Source: Mycolicibacterium anyangense (lineage in GTDB: Bacteria > Actinomycetota > Actinomycetes > Mycobacteriales > Mycobacteriaceae). Taken from it: a stretch of DNA of 64,000 nucleotides. Below the pieces are notes generated by a model. The model was not told the origin of the DNA, ran no database searches, and saw only the letters and a program-made list of their open reading frames with translations. The DNA is taken from assembly GCF_010731855.1 (NCBI RefSeq), contig NZ_AP022620.1:5332001-5396000 (forward strand), written 5' to 3'. Positions 41,317-50,671 of this stretch are shown here, one piece after another (within the stretch, counting starts at the first letter, position 1; every line of letters starts with the position of its first letter). The position numbers and the translations under genes were made by a program.

Positions 41317-41335
41317 GGGCCTTGCCGCAAGCCCC
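41317..41335 (-). promoter_or_regulatory. Rifamycin-associated element (RAE) upstream of helR
   Basis: On the minus strand GGGGCTTGCGGCAAGGCCC, a 19-bp inverted-repeat-containing sequence that matches the RAE consensus as I remember it for rifamycin-inducible genes of actinomycetes. It lies 46 bp before the helR start. Confidence 0.85.
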
Positions 41336-41392
41336 CTGGTCGGCTATAGGTTGAAGTGGGAAGTCGATGGGGGAATTCCCCGAGCCTGGCCT

Positions 41393-41408
41393 TAGAACAT
41401 ATGTTCGA
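41393..41408 (+). promoter_or_regulatory. LexA/SOS box of dnaE2
   Basis: TAGAACATATGTTCGA matches TCGAAC-N4-GTTCGA at 11 of 12 positions and directly precedes the -10 box of dnaE2. Confidence 0.85.
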
Positions 41409-41409
41409 T

Positions 41410-41415
41410 TAAGCT
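41410..41415 (+). promoter_or_regulatory. -10 box of dnaE2
   Basis: TAAGCT, 7 nt before GTG 41423; the transcript is likely leaderless and LexA would cover the promoter. Confidence 0.5.
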
Positions 41416-41422
41416 GGCGTGC

Positions 41423-44400
41423 GTGGGGTGGCACAACGGCCCGCCCAGCTGGGGCGAGATGGAGCGGGTGCTCAACAGCAAGCCGCGCCGCAGTGGGATG
41501 TCGCTGGGGGAGCCACACGCCGACGGCGGGGACAGCCCGGCCTGGTCTCGCAAGCGCCAACCCTACGAACCGGCCGTCGAACCCCCGCTGCGCTCCCGCG
41601 TTCCCTATGCCGAACTGCATACACATTCGGCCTACAGCTTTCTGGACGGGGCCAGTACCCCGGAAGAACTCGTCGAAGAGGCGGTGCGGCTGGATCTGCG
41701 GGCCATCGCGCTCACCGACCATGACGGCCTCTACGGGGTGGTGCGCTTCGCCGAGGCCGCCAAGGAACTCGACATGCGCACCGTCTTCGGCGCCGAACTG
41801 TCATTGAGTAACACCCCCCGCACCGAGGATCCCGATCCGCCCGGTCCGCATCTGCTGGTGCTGGCCCGTGGACCCGAGGGGTACCGCCGGCTGTCGCGGG
41901 AGATCGCCCGCGCGCATCTGGCCGGTGGAGAGAAGGGCAGGCCGCGCTACGACTACGACGCATTGGCCGAAGCCTCCGGCGGACACTGGCACATCCTGAC
42001 CGGATGCCGCAAAGGCCATGTCCGACAAGCATTCTCGACGGGTGGTCCCGAGGCGGCCGAGCGGGCCCTCGCCGACCTGGTCGACCGGTTCGGTGCGCAG
42101 CGGGTCAGTGTCGAGCTCACCCATCACGGCGACCCGCTCGACGACGAACGCAACGCGGCGCTGGCGGCGCTGGCGCCCCGGTTCGGCCTGTCGGTGGTCG
42201 CCACCACCGCCGCACACGTCGCCGAACCGAGCCGCGGCAGGCTGGCCATGGCGATGGGCGCGATCCGGGCCCGCCAGTCGCTCGACGAGGCGGCCGGCTG
42301 GCTGGCCCCGCTGGGCGGAGCGCACCTGCGCGCCGGTGACGAGATGGCCCGGCTGTTCTTCGAGTATCCCGAAGTTGTCACCGCTGCAGCCGATCTCGGC
42401 GAGCAGTGTGCGTTCGAGCTGGCGCTGATCGCCCCGCAGCTGCCACCGTTCGACGTGCCGTCCGGCGAAACCGAGGACAGCTGGCTGCGTGAGCTCACCA
42501 TGCTCGGCGCCGCCCGACGCTACGGTCCGCGATCGGCCGCGCCCGAGGCGTACGCGCAGATCGAGCGGGAACTCGCCGTCATCGCGCAGTTGAAGTTCCC
42601 CGGCTATTTCCTGGTGGTGCACGACATCACCCAGTTCTGCCGGCGCAACAACATCCTGTGCCAGGGCCGTGGATCGGCGGCCAACTCCGCGGTCTGTTAC
42701 TCCCTCGGCGTCACCGCCGTCGACCCGGTGGCCAACGGCCTGCTCTTCGAACGGTTCCTGTCCCCGGCCCGCGACGGCCCACCCGATATCGACATCGACA
42801 TCGAATCGGACCTGCGCGAGAAGGCAATCCAGTACGTCTACGAGCGCTACGGCCGCGACTACGCCGCCCAGGTGGCCAACGTGATCACCTACCGCGGCCG
42901 CAGTGCCGTGCGGGACATGGCCCGGGCACTCGGGTTCTCGCAAGGTCAGCAGGATGCCTGGAGTAAGCAGATCAGCCGGTGGAACGGGCTGGCCGACTCG
43001 CCCGATGTCGAGGACATCCCCGAACCGGTGATCGATCTGGCGCTGCAGATCAAGAACTTGCCCCGGCACATGGGCATCCACTCCGGTGGCATGGTGATCT
43101 GCGACCGGCCGATCGCCGACGTATGCCCGGTGGAATGGGCGCGGATGGAGAATCGCAGTGTGCTTCAGTGGGACAAAGACGACTGCGCGGCAATCGGTTT
43201 GGTGAAGTTCGACCTGCTGGGTCTGGGTATGCTCTCGGCGCTGCACTACTGCATCGACTTGGTCGCCGAACACAAGGGAATCGAGGTCGACCTGGCCCGC
43301 CTGGACCTGTCGGATGCGCGCGTCTACCAGATGCTGCAGAAGGCCGATTCTGTCGGGGTTTTCCAGGTGGAGTCCCGTGCTCAGATGGCAACCCTGCCGC
43401 GGTTGAAGCCCCGGGTGTTCTACGACCTGGTGGTCGAGGTCGCGCTGATCCGCCCCGGCCCGATCCAGGGCGGCTCGGTGCACCCGTACATCAAGCGGCG
43501 CAACGGTCTGGAACCGGTGGTCTACGACCATCCGGCGATGGAACCGGCGCTGCGAAAGACGTTGGGGGTACCACTGTTCCAAGAGCAGCTGATGCAACTG
43601 GCGGTGGACTGTGCGGGCTTTTCGGCTGCCGAGGCCGACCAGTTGCGCAGAGCCATGGGCTCCAAACGGTCCACCGAGAAGATGCGCCGGCTACGGGACC
43701 GGTTCTACGCCGGGATGGCGCAGCGGCACGGCATTACCGGGGAAGTGGCCGACCGGATCTACGAGAAGCTGGAGGCGTTCGCCAATTTCGGCTTCCCGGA
43801 AAGTCATTCGCTCAGCTTCGCCTCGCTGGTGTACTACTCGTCCTGGTTCAAGCTCTACCATCCGGCCGCGTTCTGCGCGGCGTTGCTGCGCGCGCAGCCG
43901 ATGGGCTTCTACTCCCCGCAGTCACTGGTCGCCGACGCCCGTCGCCACGGTGTCACCGTGCACGGCCCGTGCGTCAACGCCAGCCTGGCGTACGCCACGC
44001 TGGAGAACCAGGGGTTGGAGGTACGGCTGGGACTGGGGGCGGTGCGTCATATTGGTGATGACCTGGCCCAGCGCATCGTCGACGAACGGCAGGCTAATGG
44101 CCCGTATGCGTCGCTGCTGGATATGACTGGGCGCGTGACGCTTTCGGTGCCGCAGGCCGAGGCGCTGGCCACCGCGGGGGCGCTGGGCTGCTTTGCGATC
44201 ACCCGGCGTGAAGCACTGTGGGCGGCCGGCGCGGCGGCCACCCAGCGGCCAGACCGGCTGCCCGGGGTAGGGACCTCGTCGCACGTGCCGGCGCTTCCCG
44301 GGATGACGGAGGTGGAACTGGCCGCCGCCGATGTCTGGGCCACCGGGGTCTCTCCGGACAGTTACCCCACTCAGTTCCTGCGCGAGGACCTCGACGCACT

Positions 44401-44716
44401 GGGCGTCATCACCGCTGACCGGCTGCTCGGCATCCCCGACGGCAGCCGGGTGCTGATCGCCGGGGCGGTGACCCACCGGCAGCGCCCGGCCACCGCCCAA
44501 GGGGTGACGTTCATGAACATCGAGGACGAGACCGGCATGGTCAACGTGCTGTGCACACCCGGAGTGTGGAGCCGGCACCGCAAGCTCGCCCAGACCGCGT
44601 CGGCCCTGCTGATTCGTGGTCAGGTGCAGAACGCCACCGGGGCGGTGACGGTGATCGCCGAGCGGATGGGCCGTATCAGCATGACGGTGAGCTCGCGGTC
44701 GAGGGACTTCCGGTGA
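41423..44716 (+). CDS. dnaE2: Error-prone DNA polymerase DnaE2
   Basis: 1097 residues, C-family polymerase. An N-terminal PHP domain (residues about 55-250, starting AELHTHSAYSFLDG), palm with the catalytic PDIDIDIESD, and a C-terminal OB domain. DnaE2 with ImuA' and ImuB makes damage-induced mutations, including those giving rifampicin resistance. Start GTG 41423 (MGWHNGPPSW) fits the leaderless -10 box. LexA box directly upstream. Confidence 0.97.
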   Translation: MGWHNGPPSWGEMERVLNSKPRRSGMSLGEPHADGGDSPAWSRKRQPYEPAVEPPLRSRVPYAELHTHSAYSFLDGASTPEELVEEAVRLDLRAIALTDHDGLYGVVRFAEAAKELDMRTVFGAELSLSNTPRTEDPDPPGPHLLVLARGPEGYRRLSREIARAHLAGGEKGRPRYDYDALAEASGGHWHILTGCRKGHVRQAFSTGGPEAAERALADLVDRFGAQRVSVELTHHGDPLDDERNAALAALAPRFGLSVVATTAAHVAEPSRGRLAMAMGAIRARQSLDEAAGWLAPLGGAHLRAGDEMARLFFEYPEVVTAAADLGEQCAFELALIAPQLPPFDVPSGETEDSWLRELTMLGAARRYGPRSAAPEAYAQIERELAVIAQLKFPGYFLVVHDITQFCRRNNILCQGRGSAANSAVCYSLGVTAVDPVANGLLFERFLSPARDGPPDIDIDIESDLREKAIQYVYERYGRDYAAQVANVITYRGRSAVRDMARALGFSQGQQDAWSKQISRWNGLADSPDVEDIPEPVIDLALQIKNLPRHMGIHSGGMVICDRPIADVCPVEWARMENRSVLQWDKDDCAAIGLVKFDLLGLGMLSALHYCIDLVAEHKGIEVDLARLDLSDARVYQMLQKADSVGVFQVESRAQMATLPRLKPRVFYDLVVEVALIRPGPIQGGSVHPYIKRRNGLEPVVYDHPAMEPALRKTLGVPLFQEQLMQLAVDCAGFSAAEADQLRRAMGSKRSTEKMRRLRDRFYAGMAQRHGITGEVADRIYEKLEAFANFGFPESHSLSFASLVYYSSWFKLYHPAAFCAALLRAQPMGFYSPQSLVADARRHGVTVHGPCVNASLAYATLENQGLEVRLGLGAVRHIGDDLAQRIVDERQANGPYASLLDMTGRVTLSVPQAEALATAGALGCFAITRREALWAAGAAATQRPDRLPGVGTSSHVPALPGMTEVELAAADVWATGVSPDSYPTQFLREDLDALGVITADRLLGIPDGSRVLIAGAVTHRQRPATAQGVTFMNIEDETGMVNVLCTPGVWSRHRKLAQTASALLIRGQVQNATGAVTVIAERMGRISMTVSSRSRDFR

Positions 44717-44799
44717 AAGCCGCCGGCGCGAGGGTGCGTGTCTGTACACCGACACGCCGGCTGGGGTGGCATTTCGCGCACGCTCGCCGAGGATGAGCG

Positions 44800-45210
44800 C
44801 TAGGCCGTCGGGGTGGTCCACACCTTGTCGACGCTGATCCTGAGCCGCAGGTTGTAGCCGCCCATCGCCTCGGTCAGCCCGAATTGGTCGGCGGCTTCCC
44901 GGTATTTCGCCCAGTACGGTTCGTCATCGCGGGGATCGGCGTCCTCGGAATCCACCACGGCGGTACCGCCCACCACGACGATGCCCCCACCATTGCCGTC
45001 GGAGTCCAGATTCAGGCTGACAAGCGGGTGAGCCCGGATATGGCGCACCTTGGCTGCCGTCGGCTCGCTGTAGACGATCACGTCGGTGCCGTCGAAGTAG
45101 AACCAGACCAGCCTGGGCACCGGCTGGCCCGATTTGGCTACCGTGGTCAGCCAGCCGTAGTGGTCGGAGGTCAGTCGATCGGAAACCTCGTGACTCAGCT
45201 CAAGTGCCAT
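44800..45210 (-). CDS. F420/FMN-dependent split-barrel oxidoreductase (Rv3369-type)
   Basis: 136 residues of the flavin/deazaflavin oxidoreductase-B/pyridoxamine oxidase-like fold, with GWLTTVAKSGQPVPRLVWFYFDG-type start (residues 19-41) and KVRHIRAHPLVSLNLD. It likely binds F420 or FMN. It pairs divergently with the nitroreductase gene over only 23 bp. ATG 45210 has a TACATT box 7 nt upstream. Confidence 0.85.
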   Translation of the reverse strand: MALELSHEVSDRLTSDHYGWLTTVAKSGQPVPRLVWFYFDGTDVIVYSEPTAAKVRHIRAHPLVSLNLDSDGNGGGIVVVGGTAVVDSEDADPRDDEPYWAKYREAADQFGLTEAMGGYNLRLRISVDKVWTTPTA

Positions 45211-45217
45211 GCACCCG

Positions 45218-45227
45218 AATGTAGTCT
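45218..45227. promoter_or_regulatory. Two overlapping divergent -10 boxes
   Basis: TACATT on the minus strand (45223-45218) and TAGTCT on the plus strand (45222-45227) share the TA at 45222-45223. Each lies 6-7 nt before a divergent start codon, so both transcripts are predicted to be leaderless. Confidence 0.6.
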
Positions 45228-45233
45228 CCAGAG

Positions 45234-45875
45234 ATGACCCTTGACCTGACCGCCGATGAACTCCTGACCTCCACCCGATCGGTGCGCAAGCGGCTCGACT
45301 TCGACAAGCCGGTGCCCCGCGAGGTCCTCATCGAGTGTCTGGATCTGGCGTTGCAGGCGCCCACCGGATCCAACACGCAGGGCTGGCAATGGGTCTTCGT
45401 CGAAGATCCCGCCAAGAAGACGGCGATCGCCGACATCTACCGGGCCACCGCCACCCCCTATCTGGATCTGCCCAGCCCGGTCCGCGGCGATATCCGCGAC
45501 GAGCAGCAGGGTGCGGTCCGCAGTTCGGCGGCGTACCTCAACGAGAACCTCGAGAAGGCGCCGGTTTTCTTGATCCCATGCCTGGAAGGCCGCCCCGAGG
45601 GTGCCGACGCCGGCATGCAGGCCTCGTTCTGGGGTTCGCTGCTGCCCGCGGTGTGGAGCTTCATGCTGGCGCTGCGCTCACGCGGTCTGGGCACCGCATG
45701 GACCACGCTGCACCTGATCGGGGAGGGCGAGAAGAAGACCGCCGACCTGCTCGGAATTCCCTATGAGCACTACACCCAGGGTGGGCTGTTCCCGATCGCC
45801 TACACCAAGGGCACCGACTTCAAACCGGCCAAGCGGCTGCCCGCCGAGCAGTTGACCCACTGGGACACCTGGTAA
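45234..45875 (+). CDS. Nitroreductase family protein (Rv3368c-type)
   Basis: 213 residues. FMN-binding TRSVRKRLDFDKPVPREVL and the catalytic-pocket APTGSNTQGWQWVFVED are typical, with GLGTAWTTLHL later. It probably reduces nitro or quinone compounds with NADPH. ATG 45234 is leaderless from TAGTCT. Confidence 0.92.
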   Translation: MTLDLTADELLTSTRSVRKRLDFDKPVPREVLIECLDLALQAPTGSNTQGWQWVFVEDPAKKTAIADIYRATATPYLDLPSPVRGDIRDEQQGAVRSSAAYLNENLEKAPVFLIPCLEGRPEGADAGMQASFWGSLLPAVWSFMLALRSRGLGTAWTTLHLIGEGEKKTADLLGIPYEHYTQGGLFPIAYTKGTDFKPAKRLPAEQLTHWDTW

Positions 45876-45887
45876 GCGCTGTTCTAG

Positions 45888-45941
45888 TTCCCGGGTCGCT
45901 GCGCTCCTGCCCGCCGGGTCAACTTCCCGGGTCGCTGCGCT
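45888..45941. repeat. 18-bp direct repeat between nitroreductase gene and trmL
   Basis: TTCCCGGGTCGCTGCGCT occurs at 45888-45905 and 45924-45941, with 36-bp spacing. It may be part of a convergent transcription end. Confidence 0.6.
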
Positions 45942-46405
45942 TACACGCCTCCGCGGAAGCCGTGCTGCCGCCACGCCTCATAGGCGGCCACGGCCGCCGC
46001 GTTCGACAGATTCAATGACCGCCGGCCCGCCAGCATCGGGATCCGCACCTGCGCGCTGATATGCGGATCGGCCAGCGTCGCCTCGTCGAGCCCGGTCGGC
46101 TCCGGCCCGAACAGCAGCACATCGCCGGGTCGGTAGGCGATGTCGGTGAACGACCGGCTGGCGTGGGCGCTGAAGGCGAACACCCGGGCCTCGCCGACGG
46201 CCGACCACGCCGCCTCCAGTCCGGGGTGCACGGTTACCGACGCCAGATCGTGGTAGTCCAACCCGGCCCGGCGCAGCTTCGGCTCGGACAGATCGAAACC
46301 GAGCGGTTCCACCAGATGCAGTTCGCATCCGGTGGCCGCGACCATCCGGATCGCGTTGCCGGTATTCGGTGCGATACGCGGCTGGTAAAACATCACCCGG
46401 AACAT
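45941..46405 (-). CDS. trmL: tRNA (cytidine/uridine-34 2'-O)-methyltransferase TrmL
   Basis: 154-residue SPOUT methyltransferase. It has FYQPRIAPNTGNAIRMVA, LFGPEPTGLD and SLNLSNAAAVAAYEA, the trefoil-knot SAM pocket. It methylates the wobble base of tRNA-Leu in other bacteria. Convergent with the nitroreductase gene. Confidence 0.93.
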   Translation of the reverse strand: MFRVMFYQPRIAPNTGNAIRMVAATGCELHLVEPLGFDLSEPKLRRAGLDYHDLASVTVHPGLEAAWSAVGEARVFAFSAHASRSFTDIAYRPGDVLLFGPEPTGLDEATLADPHISAQVRIPMLAGRRSLNLSNAAAVAAYEAWRQHGFRGGV

Positions 46406-46661
46406 CCGACGATGATCTCAGTTGTGCCGCAGCGCAATTTGCTCGCCACCCCGAATAGCGTCGCCGCCGCTTGGATACAACCTCTCTGTTCAGTAACGAC
46501 TATGGAGAAGCTGGGCCAACGCTGTCATACTCGACGAATTGCCAGGCGTAATTCGCTGTCTCGTTGGCATGCCACGGGTAAGCGATGACCAGGAAAGTCC
46601 GAATGAAGCAGCCGAGAACACTCAATAGTTGTGCGGCGGTCGTCAGCCCGGCCGTCGTGCG

Positions 46662-49322
46662 ATGACCATGTTCACCACCCCGGACGGGGTGGGACAGGTG
46701 CCGTCGTCTCCTGATCAGTCACCGGCCACCCCGGTCAAGCGGCCGTCGCGGTGGTCGCTGCGCAACTGGCCGGTGCGCGCCAAGGTGTTTGCGATCGTCG
46801 CCGTTCCCCTGGCATTGGCACTGGCCTTCGGCGGGGCCCGGGTGTATTCCGGGCTGACCGAGGCGCGCGAGCTCCAGGTGGCCGCCGACCGCGTCCAGCT
46901 GATCCCGTCGATCGAGAACTACCTGGCCGCCCTGGAGGGGGCGCTGCTGGCCTACTCCTCGGGTGGTGACACGGCGACGGCCAGCAACTCCTTCGACAAC
47001 GCCAGGGCCGCGCTGCAGAAGAAGCTCAACGACACCGATGTGGCCACCGACGTGCGGACCGGCGTCACCAACATCCTGTCCGGTGGCCAGAAGCTCCTCG
47101 GCGCGGTGTCCTCCAATACCATCGGCTTGCGCGAGCGCATCACCACCTACGCGCCGATCCTGCTGACCGCCGAGGATGCCATCAACGGCTCGGTTCGCCT
47201 CGACGACGAGAAACTGCGGGCGCAGACCCAGGGCCTGAGCCGGGCCGTCGGCGCCCGCGGGCAGATGTTCATGCAGCAGCTCCTCGTCGAGCAGGGCGGT
47301 GATCTGCCTGAGGCCGAGCTGCGCAACTCGATGATCACACTGGCCGGCACCGAACCGTCGACCCTGTTCGACATGAGCCAGGTACTCGGCGTCGGATCAC
47401 CCGACGTCAAAGTGCTGCAGGGCGAGATGGTGCGCCGGATGAACGTCATGTCCAATCCCGACGCGGTGCTGGTCGGCAACCTCGATCTGCGCCAGTCCCT
47501 GCAGGCCACCGCCAAGATTGCCGGCGAGGTGATCAGCAGCACCACCGGGCAGGTCGTCACCTCGGTCCGGGCGCTCGCCGATGACCGGCGTAGCACCGCG
47601 ATCCGCGACGGTCTGCTGATCCTGGCGGCGTTCGTGATCGCCCTCGTCGTCGTGTACCTGGTGGCGCGGTCGTTGATCCGCCCGCTGCGCACACTGCGCG
47701 ACGGCGCCCTGAAGGTTGCTCACACCGATCTCGAGCAGGAGATCGCCCGAGTCCGCGCGGGTGACGAACGCGAGCCCGAGCCACTGCCGGTGTACACCAC
47801 CGAGGAGATCGGCCAGGTCGCCCACGCCGTCGACGAATTGCACACCCAGGCCCTGCTGTTGGCCGGCGACGAGGCCCGGCTGCGCATCCTGGTCAACGAC
47901 ATGTTCGAGACGATGTCGCGGCGCAACCGGTCCCTGGTCGACCAGCAGCTGGCGCTGATCGACCGGCTCGAGCGCAACGAGAAGGATCCCGAACGGCTGG
48001 AGAGCCTGTTCCGGCTCGACCACCTCGCCACCCGGATGCGCCGCATCGGGGCCAACCTGCTGGTGCTCGCCGGCGCCCAGGTGTCCCGCGACCAGCGCAC
48101 CTCGCTGCCGTTGGCCAGCGCGCTCAACGGCGCCGTCTCCGAGGTCGAGGACTACAAGCGGGTGGAGATCGGCTCGGTGCCGGATTCCGCACTGGTGGGC
48201 CGCGTCTCCGGCGACGCGGTGCACATGCTTGCCGAGCTGATCGACAATGCCCTGCGCTACTCGCCACCGATCTCCCCGGTGCGGGTCACCGCGGTGCACA
48301 CCAGCAACGCCGGCGTGCTCATCGAGGTGCACGACGACGGAATCGGCATGACCGACGCCGACCTGCGGATCGCCAACATGCGACTGCATGCCGGCGGTGA
48401 GGTGAGCCCCGACAACACCCGCCATATGGGGCTTTTCGTGGTCGGCCGCCTGGCCCACATGCACGGCATGGTGGTCCGGCTGCGCAACACCGTCGCCGGC
48501 CAGCCGTCCTCGGGTACCACCGCCGAGCTGTACCTGCCGCCCGAACTGCTCGAGCACTCGTCGCCGATCGGGCCCGACGCCCGGCCGTTCGGGCCGGGAG
48601 CGGCGTCGCAGACCCAGGACGACGATGCTCAGGCCGCGCGTTTCGCCGCTCCCTCGCTCAACGAGCAGCCCGCCGTCGGGCCGTCCGGTCTGCCGCAGCG
48701 TTCGCCCGGCTCCAGCGGGATCACCGCGGCGCCCGCACCGCCGCCGGAACCCGAGCCCGAGCCCGAGCCGTCGCGGTGGTTCGCCGATGCCGAGGGCACC
48801 GACGAAGCCCCTGTCCCCGAACATGACCAGCCCACCAACACGTCCGCGTTCTTCACCTCGCGCGAACGCGCGGGCAAGGATCTCGAGGAGGCGCCTGTCG
48901 ACATCGCCGGCCTCGATGTGCTGGCCGCCGACCTGGCCGCCCCGGAGGCCGAGGACACCGATACCGACTTCATCTATCAGAAGATGCTCTCGGAGTTCCT
49001 GGTCGACCCGAAGACAGTGGCGGTACCCCAGGACTGGAAGTCGGTGTGGGACAACGGCTGGGCCACCGCGGGCGAGGTGGGCAACGTGCCGGTGCGGGCG
49101 CACACCGAGCACGGTCTGCCGGTACGCGAGCCCGGGGCGCGGCTGGTTCCCGGAGCGGCCGAACCCGTTCCGGTGCCGGTCAACCGCCCGCCCGCCGCGC
49201 CGGAGCTTCCCCGTCGCGATCCCGACGCCGTCCGCGCGTCGTTCAGCAACCACTTCGGCGGTGTACGGGCCGCCCGAGCCAACTCCCAGACTGGTACCGA
49301 GAACGGACGAGAGCAGGAATGA
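46662..49322 (+). CDS. mfpE: Conservon sensor histidine kinase (MfpE-type)
   Basis: 886 residues. TM1 at about 37-57, an extracytoplasmic helical sensor domain to about 315, TM2 (about 317-339), then HAMP, a kinase-like helix with [12 protein letters not shown], the ATP-binding [11 protein letters not shown] and a G-box GIGMTDADL, and a long Pro/Glu-rich tail with PEPEPEPEP. It heads a five-gene conservon (kinase, roadblock, DUF742, GTPase, pentapeptide protein). ATG 46662 is the likely start. It ends overlapping the roadblock gene by ATGA. Confidence 0.87.
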   Translation: MTMFTTPDGVGQVPSSPDQSPATPVKRPSRWSLRNWPVRAKVFAIVAVPLALALAFGGARVYSGLTEARELQVAADRVQLIPSIENYLAALEGALLAYSSGGDTATASNSFDNARAALQKKLNDTDVATDVRTGVTNILSGGQKLLGAVSSNTIGLRERITTYAPILLTAEDAINGSVRLDDEKLRAQTQGLSRAVGARGQMFMQQLLVEQGGDLPEAELRNSMITLAGTEPSTLFDMSQVLGVGSPDVKVLQGEMVRRMNVMSNPDAVLVGNLDLRQSLQATAKIAGEVISSTTGQVVTSVRALADDRRSTAIRDGLLILAAFVIALVVVYLVARSLIRPLRTLRDGALKVAHTDLEQEIARVRAGDEREPEPLPVYTTEEIGQVAHAVDELHTQALLLAGDEARLRILVNDMFETMSRRNRSLVDQQLALIDRLERNEKDPERLESLFRLDHLATRMRRIGANLLVLAGAQVSRDQRTSLPLASALNGAVSEVEDYKRVEIGSVPDSALVGRVSGDAVHMLAELIDNALRYSPPISPVRVTAVHTSNAGVLIEVHDDGIGMTDADLRIANMRLHAGGEVSPDNTRHMGLFVVGRLAHMHGMVVRLRNTVAGQPSSGTTAELYLPPELLEHSSPIGPDARPFGPGAASQTQDDDAQAARFAAPSLNEQPAVGPSGLPQRSPGSSGITAAPAPPPEPEPEPEPSRWFADAEGTDEAPVPEHDQPTNTSAFFTSRERAGKDLEEAPVDIAGLDVLAADLAAPEAEDTDTDFIYQKMLSEFLVDPKTVAVPQDWKSVWDNGWATAGEVGNVPVRAHTEHGLPVREPGARLVPGAAEPVPVPVNRPPAAPELPRRDPDAVRASFSNHFGGVRAARANSQTGTENGREQE

Positions 49323-49732
49323 CCTATCCGCCACGCGCGCAGAACAACTCGCTGGACTGGCTGGTGTCCAACTTCGCCCGCGAAGTACCAGGGGTGTCGC
49401 ACGCCGTATTGGTCTCGGTGGACGGTCTGTTGATCGCCGCCAGCGAGCAACTGCCCCGGGAACGGGCCGAGCAGCTGGCCGCCGTCACATCCGGCCTGGC
49501 CAGCCTGGCCGCCGGTGCCGCGCAGCTGTTCGAAGGTGGCCAGGTGCTGCAGTCGGTGGTCGAGATGGCCGGCGGTTACCTGCTGGTGATGCGGGTCGGC
49601 GACGGCTCACAGCTGGCCACATTGGCCGCACCGAACTGTGATATCGGCCAAATCGGCTACGAGATGGCAGTTTTGGTCGAGCGGGTGGGCAACGTCGTCT
49701 CCTCGTCGCGTCGAGCCCCGCAGCCCTCGTGA
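49319..49732 (+). CDS. Roadblock/LC7 domain protein of the conservon
   Basis: 137 residues, LC7/roadblock fold: [33 protein letters not shown] and [17 protein letters not shown] segments (about 8-40 and 83-95). These proteins act as GTPase-activating or scaffold partners for the small GTPase two genes on. Coupled to the kinase by ATGA. Confidence 0.9.
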   Translation: MTYPPRAQNNSLDWLVSNFAREVPGVSHAVLVSVDGLLIAASEQLPRERAEQLAAVTSGLASLAAGAAQLFEGGQVLQSVVEMAGGYLLVMRVGDGSQLATLAAPNCDIGQIGYEMAVLVERVGNVVSSSRRAPQPS

Positions 49733-49738
49733 CCCACG

Positions 49739-50107
49739 ATGGACCAGCGGCCGTCACCCGAGGATGAGGCGAACATCGTTCGCCCGTACGCGTTGACGTC
49801 CGGCCGCACCGATACCACCGTCGAACTGCCGTTGGAGGCTCCCATCGAGGCGTTGCGCTCGGCGGCGATGCCCCATTGGCCAGCCGGTGACGTTCGCGGC
49901 CGGATCTGTCACCTGTGCACCGAGCGCCCGTCGGTCGCCGAGATCTCGGCCACGTTGGGATTGCCGCTCGGTGTCGCGCGGGTCCTCGTCGGTGACTTGG
50001 TCACGTCGGGATATCTTCGGGTACACACGACATTGACCGACCGCTCTTCGGTAGACGAGCGCCGTGAACTCATAGGGAGGACCCTGCGTGGCCTACGAGC
50101 CCTCTGA
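49739..50107 (+). CDS. DUF742 protein of the conservon
   Basis: 122 residues. It starts RPYALTSGRTDTT and has a helix-turn-helix-like VAEISATLGLPLGVARVLVGDL segment, as in the CvnC proteins of Streptomyces. It overlaps the GTPase gene by 20 nt. Confidence 0.9.
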   Translation: MDQRPSPEDEANIVRPYALTSGRTDTTVELPLEAPIEALRSAAMPHWPAGDVRGRICHLCTERPSVAEISATLGLPLGVARVLVGDLVTSGYLRVHTTLTDRSSVDERRELIGRTLRGLRAL

Positions 50108-50663
50108 GGGGCGCAGCTCCGCCTCGACGAAGATCGTCATCGCGGGTGGGTTCGGTGCCGGAAAGACCACGTTCGTCGGTGCGGTCTCGGAGATCATGCC
50201 GCTGCGCACCGAAGCCATGGTGACCGACGCCTCCGCCGCCGTCGACGTGTTGGAAGCGACACCGGAGAAGTCGACGACGACGGTGGCGATGGATTTCGGC
50301 CGGATCACCCTCGACAGCGACCTGGTGCTCTACCTGTTCGGTACGCCGGGGCAGCGCCGATTCTGGTTCATGTGGGACGACCTGGTGCACGGCGCCATCG
50401 GGGCCATCATCCTGGTCGACGTCCGCCGGCTGCAGGACAGCTTCCCGGCGGTCGACTTCTTCGAGCACCGCAAGCTGCCATTCCTCATCGCAGTCAACGA
50501 ATTCGACGGTGCACCAAGATATCCCACCGACGAGATTCGCAAAGCTCTGACACTGCCGGCCAGCACGCCGGTGATCAGCGTGGACGCCAGGGATCGTAAA
50601 TCGGCCACCGACGCGCTGATCGCGGTGAGCGAGTACGCCCTGGCCAGCCTGAGCTCCAGCTAG
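50088..50663 (+). CDS. mfpB: Conservon GTPase (MfpB-type)
   Basis: 191 residues. The P-loop is GGFGAGKTTFVGA, with switch-like TVAMDFGRI, DTPG-like FGTPGQ, and NEFDG for guanine recognition. It is the small GTPase that, in M. smegmatis, works with MfpA on gyrase. Start GTG 50088 lies inside the DUF742 gene. Confidence 0.93.
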   Translation: MAYEPSEGRSSASTKIVIAGGFGAGKTTFVGAVSEIMPLRTEAMVTDASAAVDVLEATPEKSTTTVAMDFGRITLDSDLVLYLFGTPGQRRFWFMWDDLVHGAIGAIILVDVRRLQDSFPAVDFFEHRKLPFLIAVNEFDGAPRYPTDEIRKALTLPASTPVISVDARDRKSATDALIAVSEYALASLSSS

Positions 50664-50671
50664 GCGCAACG

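Noticed and set aside
39573..41354. 593-residue open frame antisense to helR
   Set aside because: Composition of a shadow frame; helR has full NTPase motifs.
47397..49334. 645-residue open frame antisense to the conservon kinase
   Set aside because: Shadow of a high-GC gene: no family motif, biased composition, and the sense frame is a complete kinase.
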